This document shows, in pieces, positions 47,761-61,670 of a stretch of 64,000 nt of DNA. The first letter of the stretch is position 1. Every line of letters begins with the position of its first letter. Both the position numbers and the translations under genes were made by a program. The stretch is taken from positions 1,871,087 to 1,935,086 of the forward strand of contig NW_022985551.1 in assembly GCF_010093815.1 (NCBI RefSeq), in the 5' to 3' direction. The DNA is from Pseudovirgaria hyperparasitica. Lineage: Eukaryota; Ascomycota; Dothideomycetes; Acrospermales; Acrospermaceae. The notes under the pieces were generated by a model. It made no database searches. It was not told the DNA's origin and saw only the letters and a list, made by a program, of their open reading frames with translations.

Positions 47761-48724
47761 CTAGATACTACCAAGTGCTTTGCCCCCGGATATCTCATCA
47801 ATCTTCATTGCGTCTTTTAGTCCACATAGCTCAGACAATCCCCGTGGGCCTTTTTCGCCATAGTTCACTTTGCCATCCGATTTCAGCGCTTTCAGGGCCT
47901 CTGTTGACGCCTTCTGTGATGCTTCAAGTAGCATGAGTGGTACAATCGTCATCCTGAAGCCGAGGTCCTGTGCCTGTCTCATCGACCAGTTCGGCGTCAG
48001 TCCGCCCGGCACGAGGTTCAGCAGCATAGGCGTCTCGCCCATGATCTCACAGACCGCTGTCGCCTGCGCTTCATTCCTGATGCCTTCAAGAAACGCCACA
48101 TCTGCACCCGCACCGATTGCAGCACGCAGCCGCTCGATCGCTTCATCAAAGCCTGGCCCGGCAAGCGCGTCGGTGCGGGCAATGATGATGATATCGCTCT
48201 GCGCTCTCGTGCGCGCTTCGACGGCGGCCTTGATCCGGCTCACGAATTCTTCCTTCGTGACGAGCTCCTTGCCTAGCAGATGGCCGCAGCGCTTCGTCTG
48301 GACTTGGTCCTCGAGATGGAATGCAGCAACGCCGGCTTGGATGTACTGGCTGACGGTCCGCGCGACGGCGATAGGGCCGCCGTAGCCGGTATCTGCGTCG
48401 GCGATGAGGGGGATCGAGGGATCGAGGTTGGCGATGAGAGAGGCATTCGCAATCATGTCAGATGCGGTTGCAAGGCCCAAGTCGGGCCAGCCGATGCGCG
48501 AGAGGGAAGTGCCACTGGGGCCAGGAGGGTTAGTTCTCATCGTTCGACAGGATGAGGTCTGTCACGTACAAACCAGTCATGTACAAAGCGTCGAAACCGA
48601 CGTTGAGAGCTAGACGAGCTGTGAAACCATCGTATACCCCTGGTGCTACGACCATCCTGCTCTTATCGTTTAATAGTTCCCGGAGGCGCGTGGAGGCACG
48701 CACTGTTGGAGCTTGCGATGCCAT
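47761..48724 (-). CDS. PEP mutase / isocitrate lyase superfamily enzyme
   Basis: A cytosolic TIM-barrel lyase or mutase of the carboxyvinyl-carboxyphosphonate phosphorylmutase-like group; the substrate cannot be told from sequence. Exons 48724..48570 and 48514..47761 join across a 55-base intron (GTACGT, AACTAACC, CCCCAG), giving 302 residues. Motifs are VVAPGVYDGFTARLA, YMTGFGTSLSRIGWPDLG across the intron, the metal-binding ADADTGYGG, the catalytic loop KRCGH, IIARTDA, and EGIR followed by NLVPGG. Fungal relatives include oxaloacetate hydrolases and methylisocitrate lyase-like proteins. Phenylalanine stands where many relatives have Ala in the MTGxGTS motif, so the exact splice site deserves care. 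Confidence 0.86.
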
Positions 48725-51182
48725 GCTTCTAAATGAGTTTGACAGTCTTGATATGAAGATATACTGTTCTCACGAGTCTTGATATATTTACCAAGGTCAT
48801 TTCTACTATAATGCTTTGTGCGGGCTTGTCAGAAGTGACGTGCTGTGGCAAGTCAGCTCTACCGAGCTTGGTCTCAAACCTTGGAGCTTTTGATGGAGCT
48901 CCAGCTGCTGCATGTCCCGATATCGGATCATGACGAGGTTCATATGGCGTTGTCAATATGGAACCTGTACATCATGTTGTCCTGCACGATCTCTAGCTTT
49001 AGTGATCGGACGCGTGATGGAACGTTCATTAGGATTGTTTGGGACAAGACTCAAGAGTGAACAGCACGGTTCATTGGCGGTGTTAGCTGCCTCAGGCACG
49101 AATTCCAACCCGATTAGACAAGGTGCAGATGGGTTTACGCTGGCTCCTGTTCATTGCACCTTGTAAACCAAGACAAAAGCAAAGATGCGTGAGTAGATAG
49201 TATCAACAAATACGTCAGCTGCGCACCTCGTATTTCAACCTCGCCAAACGACTGATGGCTGTCCACCGCACTAACGACGCATATCAAACGCCTTTCGTAC
49301 TGAGGGCGCGTGTCGGCCCGGCAAACACGAGCCACGACGCCACCATTTGGCATTACCACAACTGCTCCAGTCAAGTAATTTTCCTATGAGCGGCAGCAGT
49401 CAGCCAGGATCCGGGGGTGTGCCGAATGCGACCGAATCCTCCGAGTCAAGCCCAAAGTCCGTCCTAGCGGCCTCCGGACGGACCGCTCGCGTACAATCAA
49501 GGTTTATTTCGACGACATGACATGACATGGCATGGGAAACACGCTCTTCAGCTATCCACGGTCAAGCATGGCACTCCGGCGAACGCGTTCTAGACGGATG
49601 CGAGTGCTGGGTTCGAGTGTAAGCGAGGATGAGCATGTCGCAAGGATGCGCGGGCGTGCCGAATCTGATGCCCTGGTCGTGCTGGATATGGACTGATTCA
49701 GGATAGTCAGGGTCGAGGATGGATGCGGATATGGCTGCAAGTCATGGCGTGTCCATCGTATTGGCAATTGCCTACCGATATGGTGGCGCTGTCTCGTTAC
49801 GGGCGAGTCAGGGGTTCAGGGAGTGGATACGGCAGGGCTGAATCGCGTGCTGTATACGGTTTCCTGTCACGCTGTAAGCGGCTTGCTTGTCTGCTTTCGC
49901 GAACGACCGGTTACCTGGTTTGTCCAATATGGCGTTCCCGGTTTGGGTGCCGCTCGTTTGGGAATCCTCTGCTGATGCAGGATGCATGTTCTCCACTGTA
50001 GATACACAGCACTACACGTCAGACAGCCCTGTGGAGCGGCTGACAAGTCCCAGCCTTGCCAAACGCCTCTCAATATCCTTCGACCACATACAGAAGATTC
50101 TAGCGAGCATCATAGTCCCAAAATCTCCACACCATGTCTCCACCATGGTCCCGCCAGAGAGGACAGACTAATGGCACCGAGTCGTAAACCACATAGACAA
50201 TCAAACAAGATCCGCAAATGCAATCCCCATCTACCTATCCCTCCACCTTTCGACCACATACAGAATGTTCTAGCGAGCATGATAATCCCAAAACTCTCCA
50301 CTCCCCGTCTCCACTCCCCACCATAGTCTCGCCCCAGACAAACAAGAACACCGAATCATGAACCGTGTAGACAATCAACCAAAATCCCAGGAACACTCCA
50401 TTCCTACCACTTTCACTCATTCTCCGAGCAAGTCTAGACCCCGAGCTGCCCCATCCATCCATCTTGACCCCGCCCACTCAACACGTGGCCATCAGTCCAC
50501 CAGCCCGAAATTCCCACAAGCTGCATCCCACTCCACAGTTCCCCCCTTGCAGTACAGGGGCATACAGTACGGATATGTTACAATTACAGATATAATACAG
50601 ACTGGAGGAGAGGGGAGGGGGAGGTCTGCGTTCTTGTACAGTAGGAGGGTCAGGGGATAGGGTCAGGGATGTAGTGTTTGAAGCATGTGTATCTTGTGGC
50701 GCTGGTGGATAATGAGTTTGGGAAATTGGTGTTGAGGGTTGTGTATGTGTGGTGCGGTGTTGTTTGCGGTTGAGTTTGAGAAGATGGGGGAGTATAGCAT
50801 AATTGAATGAGTATGGATCAACCTGTGGATCTGAACATCACTGGTATGTTGAGGATCGTATGTCGCAATGTTTAGATATGGACCTCGTCCGTCTTGGACT
50901 TTGGAGAGATGTCACGAATGAAGCCGTAGTCTTGGTGAGAAATAAAGTCGGCAGAGACTATAGCACCGATATGATTGATGATAGCTCAAATATGTGCATT
51001 TTTCATGTTGTGATCATTATATATATTATTTTCAGGAAGAATCTCGTTTCGCGACCGTAACCCATAATCTCATGAACCCCAAATCCCCGTCTATAGTGTG
51101 TGCGTGTATTACAAGGAGACCCGATTCCCGGCATCACCATGCCAAAACAAAACGACGCAAGAGCACCAAGTAAAGCCCTCTT
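48725..51182. other. Gene-poor stretch with a diverged direct duplication
   Basis: About 2.5 kb between the PEP-mutase gene start and the GT2 stop. Only short frames are present. The one structured part is the two-copy repeat at 50077-50386, listed separately. Confidence 0.45.
50077..50386 (+). repeat. Two-copy imperfect tandem direct repeat, about 140 bases per copy
   Basis: Copy one is about 50077-50214 and copy two about 50247-50386, offset 170-174 bases. Both start with TTCGACCACATACAGAA, continue with TTCTAGCGAGCAT and end in AGACAATCAA followed by an A-rich run. They differ by scattered substitutions and small indels, so the duplication is not recent. No coding potential or transposon ends were seen. 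Confidence 0.72.
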
Positions 51183-54079
51183 TTAGTAATTAAAGACCAT
51201 CAAACTCGGATTCAGCATCAGCGGCATCAGCGCGTGACTCGCCAACGTAATGCTCATGGGCACAATCGCGGCAATGCTATTGATTTCCCAGCCGCGGGGC
51301 GCGAAGCAGCCCAGGTAGATCATACCGCCGACAAGCGGCACCAAGATGGCATACAGCCACTTGAAGCTGTTAAAGATTTTGGGCATCTCCTTGAAGAAAT
51401 TCGAGTTTTCCTTCTCCTTAGCGGTAGCGCCCCACTGCATATCGATCTTAAACATATGTGCGAGGATGGCGAGGTTGAGATGGAAGGGCAGGCCGCCGAA
51501 GAAGACGGCGAACATGGGCATCCACTTGAAGTTCTCGAGCAGGGCGGGGAAGAGGGCCTTTTCGCCGAGGCGGTAGCGCAGGACGGCGAGGGCGACGTTG
51601 CCGAGGAGCGAGAAGACGATGACGAGCGAGAGGAAGACTTTCCAGGACTCCATGTAGAACTTGTCGAGGTGGCCGTTGAACCAGCCGATAAGGAAGTAGT
51701 TGAGGATGGTGAGCGGGAAGCCGGAGGCGAGGGCGTAGTAGGATGAGATGTAGCCGAGTATGGTGATCTTGGAGCTCAGCTGCATGTCGGACCATAGGAA
51801 TGTGCGGAAGAGCGGGGTGAAGGGAGACTTCCAGAGCCATTGGTGGACAGGGTTGAAGACGAGCTCGTTGCAACCGTATGCGTACTTTTCCCATCGTGCA
51901 AGTTCGTCGTAGATTGTGAGTGAGACACCCTCCTTGAATTGGTTGTCGTGGTAGGTGGCTAGGCGGACGATATTGCCGGCGATCTGGAGACGAAGAGCGA
52001 TGTCAAAATCCTCTGATACGTGCGATTCGGACCAGAAAGCGATATACCCATTTTCTTCGTGGCGACCAACAGACTGTACAGCTTGCCAGCGAAGGAAAGC
52101 GTTGTGGCCGACGAAAGGGGCGCTGCATCAGTCAGTACTGGAATTGCATTAGAGGGAAAAAGGCACTTACGTTTCGCCAGATCCAACAGCAAAACTAACA
52201 GCAGAGTAGATAAGATTGGTGAAGAAGGTGATACCATTCTCAAAGTAGTCCCAGGAGACTTGCATGACACCAGTGGAATGTTGGATGATGGCGACTTCTG
52301 GGCTAAGATACATCTCCGCAGCACCATATAGGAGACAGTCGGCAGGCTTCCGAGACGTTAGTGATTGAGACTGAGACTTGACAGAAATGACTTACCACTT
52401 GGGTATCAGAGTCGACGATGAGGATGAACTCTCCAACACGAATGTTCCCATCAGCCTTTGCTCTCGGGTTTTCATCGAGAACCTGTTTGAGGGCAGCCTT
52501 GTAAAGTCGCTCTTCCTCGCGGTCGTCAAGATAGCCATCCTTCTCCAGCTCATTGACCATCTGATCAAGTTTGTCCTCGACCTTGTTGGAAATGTTCAGG
52601 GCAAAGTTCATGTTGGAAGCCTTCTTGAATTTGCCCTTGCGTATAAAACCGTCATCGTTGTGCTTTGGGCGGGAGACCCAACCGATGTTGTTGTCGTGAT
52701 AGAACTCAACACGCTCTCTGGCCTCGTCCTCGGAAAGATGTGCGAGACCATCGTCGTTGATGAAGATGGATGCGGTGCCCCCGTGAGACTCGTAGTGAGA
52801 AATGGCCTGCTTCAAACTAGTAACAGTTGGGATGATGACACCTTGAAGAGACTCCTTGTATACTGGCATCTGGATGGTCATTGGTGGCGGCCTGAAGCCG
52901 CTGGCATATGCACGTGAGAGGTCTGGCTTGATAGCAGAGAAGAACCTGGTGTTTTTCTTCAACCCACCGATCGGCCCAATGAGCTGGAAAAGATCTGTGA
53001 ACAGACAGATGGCGAAGAACATACTGAACAGCATGAAGATGGGTACAGTAGCCAGTAGAGCCATGCGTATGAAGTTTCCATCGGTCAGTGACTGGAGCAC
53101 AAGATTCGCGCTCCCGAAGCCAAGCATCAACACGACTAGGAGGCATACTGAGAAACCGACCATAACACTCGAAACGAAGACGAGGGGACGTCCCAGCGAC
53201 TCAGGATTTTGGGCCTCTTCATCGATGGAGGATACTTCTTCGGTCGCCTCAACGGGCTCTTTCTTCTCATCAAGGGGCAAGTTGTGTGTTGAGTTTGCTT
53301 CCGAGTTCACAACGGAATGTTGATTAGTCATGTTCAGAGGCGTGCCAAGAGCCGAAAACGGGGATGCGGTCGAGCCCCAGATCTGCCACACACGTCAGTT
53401 CTGACTTCACCTCATCTGTGTCCATCTTGGAACGATAGAAAGACCTACCATTGCAAGCAATTTTCCTTCAATGTTTGCAGCATGGTTCAGGATCTTATCT
53501 AGCTCGTCATGCCATACTAGCAGCAGCTTCTCCTCGCGCACCAGCGCAGCATATTGGAACTTTCGGATGCTTCCAGACGAAGACGAGGCGATCTCTGCCA
53601 ACGAGTTCACGATCTGGAGTTGCGATCCGTTAGGTAAGGCCAGATCGGTCTGATGTGGTTGAATAGTAGAGAAGATAACATCTGTTGTCTGGGTGCTCAT
53701 GGTGAACGCGACGGCTACGTTAATCTTCTGGACTGCTGCAAGAAGCCAGGCATTGACAGGCTCCGGATCGCAGACGTATTCACCGCGTGCCCTGCGTAGG
53801 AGAACACCATAGGCGCTGTGTTCCCGCTCGCTCACGCTCGGTAACCATTGATTGCCTGTTATTCTGCCGGACAGATATTTGATCATCTGTGCACGTGTAA
53901 GGACACGAGTAGCGACTGATAAGGGGAAAGACACTTACAGCCTTGTACTTCATGGCATCGTCGATGAATGTCATAGTGTTCCGCGAAACGGCGACAGGTC
54001 TATGATTTGATGATCGCTGAGACGTGTGCGATGCTCTGGAGGACATGCTGTCCGGGGTAATAGGAGAAATGGTGTCCAT
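51183..54079 (-). CDS. Family 2 glycosyltransferase, polytopic membrane protein (ZtGT2/FgGT2-like)
   Basis: A processive-type inverting glycosyltransferase, probably making a wall or surface polysaccharide. Exons 54079..53939, 53886..53449, 53382..52396, 52346..52171 and 52122..51183 join in frame to 893 residues; all introns (48-66 bases) have GTRRGT donors. Two membrane spans (VFVSSVMVGFSVCLLVV; LLATVPIFMLFSMFF) precede the GT2 domain. The catalytic part shows QMPVYKESLQGVI, INDDG, IVDSDTQV (DxD), GHNAFLRW, SEDFDIALRLQ and RWEKYAYGCNELV (in place of QxxRW). Four or five C-terminal spans follow. By memory this matches the conserved fungal GT2 needed for hyphal growth on surfaces in Zymoseptoria and Fusarium; the assignment to that group is inference. 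Confidence 0.86.
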
Positions 54080-57000
54080 TTTGGAGATTAAGGTGGGTGG
54101 AGGAAGAAGAGAAAGTAGGACGAATCGCTGATCTCGAGAACCTTGAACGCACAAGAGCGTTAAAAAGGGCTCTTCGAATTCAGAACTCTAGACCTCTTGA
54201 AAGCTCAATTGATAATACGACTCGAGCAACGGCAATTTTTGATACTCAGTCAAGATGAAAGAATACTCTCGAGCTTTAGGAAGGACCCTGGAAGAGATAT
54301 ACCTATGGTAGACGATCGACGGAGCTTACCCTCAGCTGAGATGTAGAGAGGTAGGATGACGGCAGGTTCCCTCGGTGGTTGAGGCTTGGAGATGGTGGAA
54401 GCTCAAAAGAAAATCTGGACGAAAAAAGATCCAGACCTTCGAGCCGACGCGATGAGAGTTGCCGCGAGCGGATATGGGTCCCAGGAGTATGGTTGATGGC
54501 TCCACATGTGTCAGATCAAAAGGAAAGCTGTGATAGGGAAAAATAGATCCTTGAAGACGACACTTTCCTAGCGAAAGCTGAATCGGTGATCGCATACTGC
54601 GGCGGCGCCGGCAGAGACGCCAGTCAGCGCAATCGATGGCGTTTGTAGCCCTGAAGCACATGGTGGAGCATGCTGAACAGATTCGGTCAAACCACCCATG
54701 CACCGCGTGCATATACCAGAGGCGCCAGCATCGATAGCTTAGACAACAAGGGGGGATGGAAAAGAAGCTACAGAAGGACCCTCGGGCATGATGGCTGGTG
54801 TGAGATTTGAGATAGATATGCAGTAGCGCGGCTTCGTCCAAAATGGGTCAATGAAATATTACGGTGCCAATTGAGTAAGTAGACCAAAGCTGGTTTCCAA
54901 GTGAGGACTAGTCTTTGAAGTTCAGGCATCAAACTCCACGCGCAACGAAGTCCCTTGTATATGACACGGTAGGGGAGGGCTGGTGATTAGTTAGTGGAGG
55001 GCATGTGCCGCTTGTGGGGGTTGGGTAGAGTATTGTTTGGAAGCAGTGATTTATAGCGTGCATGATGAGCCGACACACCCCAAACGATTGCCAAGATGCT
55101 ATGCAAAACACAGAGCGGGACAGGAATTGAAAGTCGAAGGACCACAGCGTAACATACGAGATATGTAACAGCGCCGCATATAACAGAGGGACCTAGCAAT
55201 AACATCAGAACATTTGCTGTCCCTGTGCGTTGTGATGGATGAATATATTCCAATCCCTCCATAAAAGTCATAACGAGAAGCATTAATGTTTCTGTCTTGA
55301 CCAATAGGATACAAATTCCCTTGTCGGCACCTGGTAGCTTTAGCAGCAGCAGACAGGTACGCAAGGGAGGGGCATGTGCCAAATAATGGTCAATTGGTTT
55401 GGTATTATTGTATTACGAAAGCACCACAGCAATTGGAAACGAACGCTGAGGGGGCAGAAGTGTATAATAAGAAGAAGGCCACCATGTTGGCCACTGCAAA
55501 GGTGTAAAGAGGGAGACGTCGGGGACGATGCCATTTTGGTACGGGTACATCCGAACACGCACTCGGCAATGGACGATACTCGTGCCTGAGCCTTGTAAAT
55601 TTTTACATTTGCCATTTGCAACTTTTGGGTCTCTCGCCAAGAACCCCCCATGCCCATGCGTAGGCGTAGACGTAGGCTGTGCTGTGACAGTTCACACGAG
55701 CTAGCACGGAGCAAAGAAAGATGGCGGGAGACCGTCACAGACGGCGGGAGATGGCGGATTGAGATGGGAGCCAACGAGAACTAAGCTCTGTAGCTCCTTG
55801 TCTGGTGAAGCAGAGAAGGTTCAGAATATTTAATATGGACTGAGATGGACCGCCGAGTGCTTAGCACGAGAAGCAGGGTTGTTGTCGACGAACAGAGGGA
55901 TGGCATGCACTCGCGTTCTGTGTATGATGGCAATTAATGGATTACCAGTAGAAGACATTTTCACGAATCCACTTTAATTGAGAGCAAGAATATGTGGAGA
56001 ATGGTTCAAAGTAACGAAGCATCAACATTTCTGAAGAGTTTTCTAGGACACCGGAAGAGAATGTCAGTCTGTATGTGTGAGTGGTTGGTGGTGGTGGCGG
56101 TGTATCCATTAATTATTATCTATCATGTACCATGTATCTTGTATTATGTATTATATATCATGCATTTGAGTATTATATATCACGAAGAAGTAGAGGATGG
56201 AAAGTTGCGCCTTCTTCGGCGGCGGAAGATCGGCAGGGCAGTCCAGTACGTACGTACCTACCTAGTTGGGTATGTAAGTAGATACTTTACTTCCACAGAC
56301 TCGAGCTTAGTCAGTCTAATACAACAGGCCTGCCAGTGCCAGTGGAATGTTACCTTACCTTCTAATACTTTACCTCTACACACTGAACAGACGCAGCTCA
56401 GAGCAGACGCCTGTTCATCTCGTTTCCATTTCCATTCACGACATTCAAGCCATGACAGTCGATTCGTATCGCATCGCACCTCATACCGCTTTCTCGCAAG
56501 GTCTCCGCCTCCGCACTAGCCGTGTCCCAGTTGCGTACAAGCACGCACAGCAGTACTATGTAGTGCGTACGCAACGACACAAACGTGGTCAATCTCGATG
56601 AACCGATAAAGAGTGGACCGTCCATATCAAGCGAACGCCTCTAGCAATTGCCATGGCCGCGAGGCATAGGCAAGCGAGTGCGTCCCAATAAGCAACACGG
56701 CTGACACGGGTGGCATTTCTCGCTCAGCCAGCTATAGAGAGGTAGAGAGGGACAAGCTCAACGCCATTTCGGCATCAAGGCGGCGCTACGAGCCATGGTT
56801 GTGTGATTTTGGCTGCTGGCTGCTGGCTTGTGCAAGGGCCAGCAGCTTATATGCGCCGAAATCTAGAAGCCATTTGAGTCCGTTGGCGCCCGTTCAAGCC
56901 ACTACAGACATCAACAACACCAAACACCATCTCTCCACGCAACACCCCAGCGCACTAGAGATAACAGCCTCGTCTTGCAAGCCACGGCCCTCGGCACCCC

Positions 57001-58252
57001 TACACTCCCCTTGTCCCATGTCAGACCGCACGGACCATCTAGCATCGACACGATAACCGTCAGCATCAGTAGTCTCACAAAATGTTGTACAATACTCCAA
57101 GAGTCCAAATGCAAGTCTTGATGTCTAATCTCATCACCTCACACGCTGACGCAGACCTGATTTCTGCAGAACGTCGTGCTTTTCTATGTAGGCGGGCCTT
57201 GTGTGATACATGTAAAACGCCAAACGCCGTTGAAGATCTGCGCTGGATCGACGTGGAGAACAGCAACATGCCGATCCGGTTCAACTGGGAGACGCTGCTA
57301 AACAAGCAGAAGTTTGTGGTACGCCTCAATCTCTTCCGCGGTAGGCCCCGTCCATCTATCGATACGCTTGGCTTGGTGTACCCGATCGAATCCACCCCGA
57401 TCGTGATTGGGCCCTCTTTGGTAGACCCTCACCCTTGTCTACAAGTATTTGTTACATTGTATATACCTGTGGAGCCTGCGGGCCTTCGGGCGCTCGGGCA
57501 TAGCCACTTATGATTATTCTACGAACTCGGCACTTTGCAACTTGGCTCACTTGTTCTTACTGTACCATGCGGAGAGTATGTTACTCCTCGCAACATGTGC
57601 ATGACGGAGTTGCTCCTCCCGACAAGTCTGATTTTGCTTTCACAGGGGAATTTTCTATGTCTCAACATCTCATATTATACAGTATACCGTTTCGAGCTAG
57701 TTCGTGTTTATGCAGGTCAGCAAGAAGACAGCCAGGATGACCCCTTTGGGCGAGTGGGTCCCCAGATAAGGTTACGGCAGTGGTGTATTGCACTTGCGAG
57801 CTATGCAACTAACACTGAGTCAATAGTCCCTCGGTTTGTATCTATCCATGTCGCCTAGCTTTGCATGATGATCCCTCCCGCATCCATGCAGATAGTCGCA
57901 CAATTCATGACCTGCTCGTGGCTCCTAGACCACCTGTCAAATAATTACGTGGGTTGCTAAAAAGGAACGCCTCTAGAACGCCGCCGACGCATGGAATTCT
58001 CCATACGCCGCGGCAGTCAAAAGAAAGAAAAAAAAGTCTACAGGCCTGTCAAGACAGCTTCTGGAACCACTCTTCAGCTGGGCTGTATCACATCAAGCCC
58101 CATATCAGACATGGGGATAGCCGCGAATATTGTTTCCATCTGAAGTTGTATTATTATTATTATTATTCATATCGCGCTCTCTCGCGAGAGAACATTGACT
58201 GATCCGCACCACCCAAACACCCAGACACTCAGCCAACACTCCCCTCTCCACC
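54080..58252. other. Long gene-poor stretch between divergent cell-surface genes
   Basis: About 4.2 kb between the GT2 and GH16 starts. Open frames (up to 175 codons) lack family signatures, and no splice chain was convincing. A TTA/ATT microsatellite lies at about 58150-58167, and low-complexity TATC/ATTA-rich sequence at about 56100-56190. It may contain long promoters or non-coding transcripts. Confidence 0.45.
58150..58167 (+). repeat. TTA trinucleotide microsatellite
   Basis: Six consecutive TTA units about 85 bases upstream of the GH16 start. Confidence 0.8.
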
Positions 58253-59935
58253 ATGTCCCAGACACCCCCTACTGTCCGTGGGCCTTTCTCGGACAGCGCC
58301 GCAGTCTCTTCAGCTTCATCCATAAGACCGTCTCTGCTTTCAGAGACACACTCATTCTCCGATGGAGGTGCCTATACGGGCAAGCACAGATTCACTAGCT
58401 ACAAGCTAAAGGGAGAGTATGTATCTCGACATCGGACCTGTCTACGACATGACATGATGCTGATAGCTGGCAGATATGAGAGACCATGGGTAAGCGACAA
58501 GAGGATGAAGAAGTGGAAATATAGCAACTATATCATCTGGGTGTTCATTGGGATTGGATTCGTGCTCGCGGCGTATATCAATTACACTGCTGCAATGAAA
58601 GTCGAGAACAAGCCCGTAAGTGAAGCTGCTGTGCAGGCAAAGGGTTAGGTTGCTGACCTGACATTTTGTAGATGTGTCTGATCATGGAGGACAATTTTGA
58701 GCGATTTAATGAAGACAATTGGTTCCACGAGGTCCAAGTCAATGGGTTCGGGTCGGGAACTTTCGACTGGACGACGACGGACGAGAAGAATACGTTTGTT
58801 GACAGTGAGGGTCTTCACATTGTTCCGACCCTCACGACCGACACAGCTGGAATTACGAGAGACCAGATCTTTGACGGATACACGCTCAACCTGACGCAAG
58901 CAGGAGGCGACGGCAGCTGCACTGGAAGTAGCAATAGTGAATGCTCGATCCACTCTAACGGTACGCTTGGACAGATCATTCCTCCTGTGCGGTCTGCAAG
59001 GCTTTCGACGCGGGGCAAGAAGAGCATCAGATATGGACGCATTGAGGTAACAGCCAAGTTTCCTCAGGGAGACTGGCTGTGGCCAGCAATTTGTACGTGT
59101 GACTTGATTCTATGGCAGGCTGTAGCTAACAGAAGAAGGGATGATGCCAGAGGATAGTGTGTACGGAGTTTGGCCCAGAAGTGGAGAACTAGACATTGCC
59201 GAAGGACGAGGCAACGGAGTTGACTATGCTCTCGGGGGCCGCGACATCTACACGAGTTCAATGCACTGGGGTAAGTGTAGATTCTGGCGCAATAGGGTAT
59301 GAGGATTTAGAGGCTGACGCAGTATACAATGCAGGACCGACGACAAGCACAGACGCATTCTGGCGAGCAACCCGAGGACGTCAGCTTCGACGGACAGACT
59401 TCAGCAAAGGGTTCCACACATTCGGCATAGAGTGGTCATCGGACTACCTCTTCACGTATGTGGACAGCAGACTGCAGCAGGTCATGTATTGGCGATTCAA
59501 GAACGAGCAGACGATGTGGGAGCGCGGTGACTTTGGGCCGGCGACGGAGAATTCGAGCATTGTATCGAACCCATGGGCTGGTGCAGCGGGCAACGCGGCA
59601 CCGTTCGACCAGAACTTCTACCTTATCTTGAACGTGGCAGTGGGTGGACGCAACGGCTGGTTCCGGTAAGTGGGCGTCCGACACGCAAGCATCACGCGAT
59701 ATACTGACAGTCGGACTAGGGACGGTGAAGGTGGTAAGCCGTGGACGGATGCTGGAAACAGTGCATACGACTTTTACAAGAGTGAGTTTGTACAGAAACC
59801 AGTGTGCTAGTGAGTACAGAAACGCTGACTTTCCTGTGCGCAGACATTGACCAATGGCTGCCGACTTGGGGCGAGGGCAACGCTCGCGGCATGACGGTCA
59901 AGTCAGTGAAGATGTGGCAAGAGGGAGCATGCTAA
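58253..59935 (+). CDS. Membrane-anchored GH16 beta-glucanase or transglycosidase
   Basis: Likely cleaves or remodels beta-1,3-glucan at the cell surface. Seven exons, 58253..58416, 58474..58615, 58672..59092, 59139..59270, 59335..59665, 59720..59781 and 59844..59935, join in frame to 447 residues. A Ser-rich cytoplasmic N-terminus and a YIIWVFIGIGFVLAAYI span at about residue 75 make a type II protein. The GH16 domain begins at MEDNFERFNEDNW. The catalytic motif is GELDIAEGRG (E-x-D-x-x-E), with FHTFGIEWSSDYLFTYVD, FYLILNVAVGG and a C-terminal VKMWQEGAC. The acceptor of intron 4 is ambiguous between 59322 and 59334, but both keep frame. ATG has a good context (CCACCATG). Confidence 0.9.
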
Positions 59936-61670
59936 AAAAGGCTGATGATCGAGTTCTGCATTTTTTTTCAGCTCGTGTTGTACAGTGCTCGCTGTACATT
60001 GTTGCAGCAGGTTGCATGGGTTTGCTACATCAGGGTCTGTCTGATGATAGCTAGATGGACAAACGCGGCGTACATTCAGGGCGTACATGGGACGAGATTA
60101 TTGCTGGGGTGTAACGATGTATGAGATATAGACCGATTATAGCATGGTGTTCTTTTAGTGACTGACTGATTGACTGCATGTAATTTGCATATTGATATGG
60201 GTATATACATATATATCCATATACGTATATGAGTGTACGTATGTACCTATCTATATATATGCACGTCGAATGTGGTGTTTCGAATTGATATATGCACTAC
60301 CCCCACCGCTACTGCTGATGACACCTGAGCGGATAGAATAGACAGATAGACAGGTAGATAAGACAGATATCGGTCAACATCTAGCCCAGAAGGCTGCATG
60401 GCAGTGCATGAAGTAGTAGTGGTGGTGGGCTCGATGGATGTTGATAAGGATGATGAGCGTTAGAGACGTGGTGTGACATTACAGTGCATGTTGGTTGGTG
60501 GTGCAAGCTGGAGTATACGAGTAAACATGCATTCATTCATTCATCCCGGGAGCGTTTCGGTGTGACGTTGGGATAAGACGTGGTAAGGTATTGAGGCGGT
60601 GCTGTACTGTGGTCCAGGAATGTTAAATACTGGGGTGTGCTGTGGTATACCGTATCATACTATGGTATGCGGTACTTGTGCTATGATATACTGCATATCA
60701 TCCCATACCGACATTGATAATGCGTAATTACTGTACCCACTCGTCAGTTGCATTTTCGTACCGTCATCGGTCCTTCTGGAGCCCTTCTATGCAGGCTGGC
60801 AGATAGACAAACAGGCAGGTAAACTAATCACTCGTGTTCTTCCAATATGATGTGCATATATATCAGCGAGGGGCAGTGAAAGCACATATCAGCACGAGTC
60901 AGAGTCAGAGTGAGAGTCAGAGGATGGATGGGCGGGAGGAGCCATGATAATACGAGGTGGCGTTCATCCGGGGGGGCTTTTGGTGTACGGCAGCCCAAAT
61001 GTGGTATTGGGACCCCTCCCCCCCCCTGGCCAAGACCATGACCACGACTCATCCCTGCCGCCATGTTGCTCCCACGCACTACACATGCACCCGCTGCAAC
61101 GTCTTCTATTGATTTTTGCCCTTCACTGCATTTTCTCACCACCAATGTCCTATCCCAATACAATCTCAATCCTAACTCCAACTCGACGCCTCCATGGGGC
61201 TACCACCCGTCAGCCCAACTAGCCAAGTGCTTCATACTTTCCATGAGCCTCTACACACTCGTGTGTTGTGCCGCTAATAGCCCTATGCCTCATCTGGTCA
61301 ATGTATTCACTTGCTCGGCCGACACTTCATGGGGCATGAGAGAGCCTCCTCACCGACTATGGATGTTGTCCGTCTCGGCCTTTCAGCCCTCTTTTGCGCC
61401 TCGCTGACAGAATGGAGAACTCCAGATCTGTCTTTTCTGAATCGGTACTGCTGACGTCTACCGGACCTGACTGCCATCACTTGACCTGGACGCATCGTAT
61501 TGTAGCACTGCCATGTTGTTCTTCGTGTGTGTGTTTTTCACTCCATTAAATATGTCGCTGTCCCTGCTTGTTTGGCCCCCTCTCCAGCCCGTCGTTGTCT
61601 CTCCCTGACCTTGACTTCGGTTGCTGTCTTGCCTCCATTCAGGCACAATAGGTCGATAGCTTAGCCAAGG
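59936..61670. other. Gene-poor stretch with simple sequence
   Basis: About 1.7 kb between the GH16 stop and the WSC gene start. Low-complexity TATA/CATA-rich DNA lies at about 60190-60265, TGGTATRC-like repeats at 60635-60690, GTCAGA repeats at 60897-60922, and a C9 run near 61018. No gene was recognised. Confidence 0.5.

Noticed and set aside
55992-56519. 175-codon plus-strand frame between GT2 and GH16
   Set aside because: Product is dominated by low-complexity sequence from the TATC/ATTA-rich DNA; no domain.
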